In this document: in pieces, positions 5,352-5,629 of the stretch
Layout: each line of letters opens with the position of its first letter
How positions within the stretch are numbered: the stretch's first letter is position 1
Assembly: GCA_002451085.1 (NCBI GenBank)
Contig: DKBE01000038.1
Location: 43,452 to 49,080 of the forward strand
Source: Proteobacteria bacterium UBA6908
GTDB lineage: Bacteria; Pseudomonadota; Gammaproteobacteria; Acidiferrobacterales; UBA6901
Reading direction: 5' to 3'
DNA length: 5,629 nt
The notes under the pieces: generated by a model
Databases searched by the model: none
What the model was told of the DNA's origin: nothing
Seen by the model: only the letters and a program-made list of their open reading frames with translations
Program-made: the position numbers and the translations under genes

Positions 5352-5629
5352 ATGAAGAAAATCCGCCCCTTGCACGACCGGGTCATCGTTCGTCGCCTCG
5401 AAGAGGAGCGTAAATCCGCCGGCGGCATTGTGATTCCGGATACCGCCAAGGAAAAACCCGTCCAGGGCGAAGTGATCGCCGTCGGTACCGGCAAGATCAT
5501 GGAAGACGGCAAGGTCCGTCCGCTCGACGTCAAGGTCGGCGACAAGATTCTATTCGGCAAGTACTCCGGCACCGAGGTCAAGGTCGGTGACGAGGAACTG
5601 CTGGTGATGCGCGAAGAAGACATCATGGG
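5352..5629 (+). CDS. groES: Co-chaperonin GroES (C-terminus cut by window edge)
   Basis: GroES is the heptameric lid of the GroEL folding chamber in the cytoplasm. The frame gives 92 complete codons before the edge; the family is about 95-97 residues, so only some four are missing. It begins [15 protein letters not shown], the standard GroES start, followed by the mobile loop (about 17-35) with GGIVI (24-28), whose hydrophobic tripeptide docks on Gro[12 protein letters not shown] (39-48), PLDVKVGD (57-64) and the C-terminal strand [11 protein letters not shown] complete the fold. The ATG has AAGGAG nine bases upstream. CIRCE and a sigma-70 promoter precede it, so it should be heat-induced through HrcA, and groEL is expected just to the right. 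It is divergent from the cutA operon. Confidence 0.98.
   Translation, partial: MKKIRPLHDRVIVRRLEEERKSAGGIVIPDTAKEKPVQGEVIAVGTGKIMEDGKVRPLDVKVGDKILFGKYSGTEVKVGDEELLVMREEDIM

Noticed and set aside
5276..5626. Minus-strand open frame opposite groES
   Set aside because: Ser/Thr-rich shadow of the groES coding sequence.
1..5629. CRISPR array, insertion sequence, phage or other defence-type system
   Set aside because: No spaced direct repeats, no transposase or integrase frame, no terminal inverted repeats; all large genes are conserved housekeeping genes.

Overview
The window looks like ordinary chromosomal DNA from a gammaproteobacterium of moderate to high GC. The evidence is protein similarity (AccC residues fall at the same positions as in E. 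coli numbering; GroES, CutA and DsbD are clearly proteobacterial) and gene order. From memory, E. coli has dsbD and cutA close to groSL, and Pseudomonas aeruginosa has dsbD (dipZ) followed by aroQ, accB and accC. This window joins both neighbourhoods in one stretch. I cannot name a genus. I see no mobile element, CRISPR array, tRNA or rRNA.

Layout. Everything from 1 to 4988 is encoded on the minus strand, so transcription runs right to left: cutA (4988-4656), dsbD (4649-2421), a TlpA-like thioredoxin (2413-1865), a 152-bp gap, then aroQ (1712-1263), accB (1260-793) and accC (789 to beyond the left edge). Gaps inside the two groups are only 2-7 bp, which implies two operons: cutA-dsbD-tlpA and aroQ-accB-accC. 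The 152-bp gap holds a perfect 10-bp inverted repeat just after tlpA, a weak terminator-like hairpin reading leftward, and a possible -10 box for aroQ. A 363-bp divergent region (4989-5351) separates cutA from groES on the plus strand, which runs off the right edge about four codons before its expected end.

Function. AccB and AccC are the biotin carrier and biotin carboxylase of acetyl-CoA carboxylase (first step of fatty acid synthesis). AroQ is the type II dehydroquinase of the shikimate pathway. DsbD moves electrons from cytoplasmic thioredoxin across the inner membrane to periplasmic thiol proteins, and the adjacent membrane-anchored TlpA-like protein is a likely acceptor. CutA is a small trimeric protein of unsettled function. 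GroES is the co-chaperonin of GroEL; its promoter overlaps a textbook CIRCE operator, so it should be HrcA-repressed.

Most notable points: DsbD has two tandem N-terminal periplasmic domains, each with its own cysteine pair (742 residues against about 565 in E. coli), and its second membrane cysteine sits in a GAC rather than SPC context. The divergent region contains a strong plus-strand intrinsic terminator that serves no visible gene, preceded by an anti-Shine-Dalgarno-like CTCCTCCTTA and a weak promoter match. This could be a roughly 60-nt small RNA, or leader structure for cutA read on the other strand. I found no evidence of a wholly new system.
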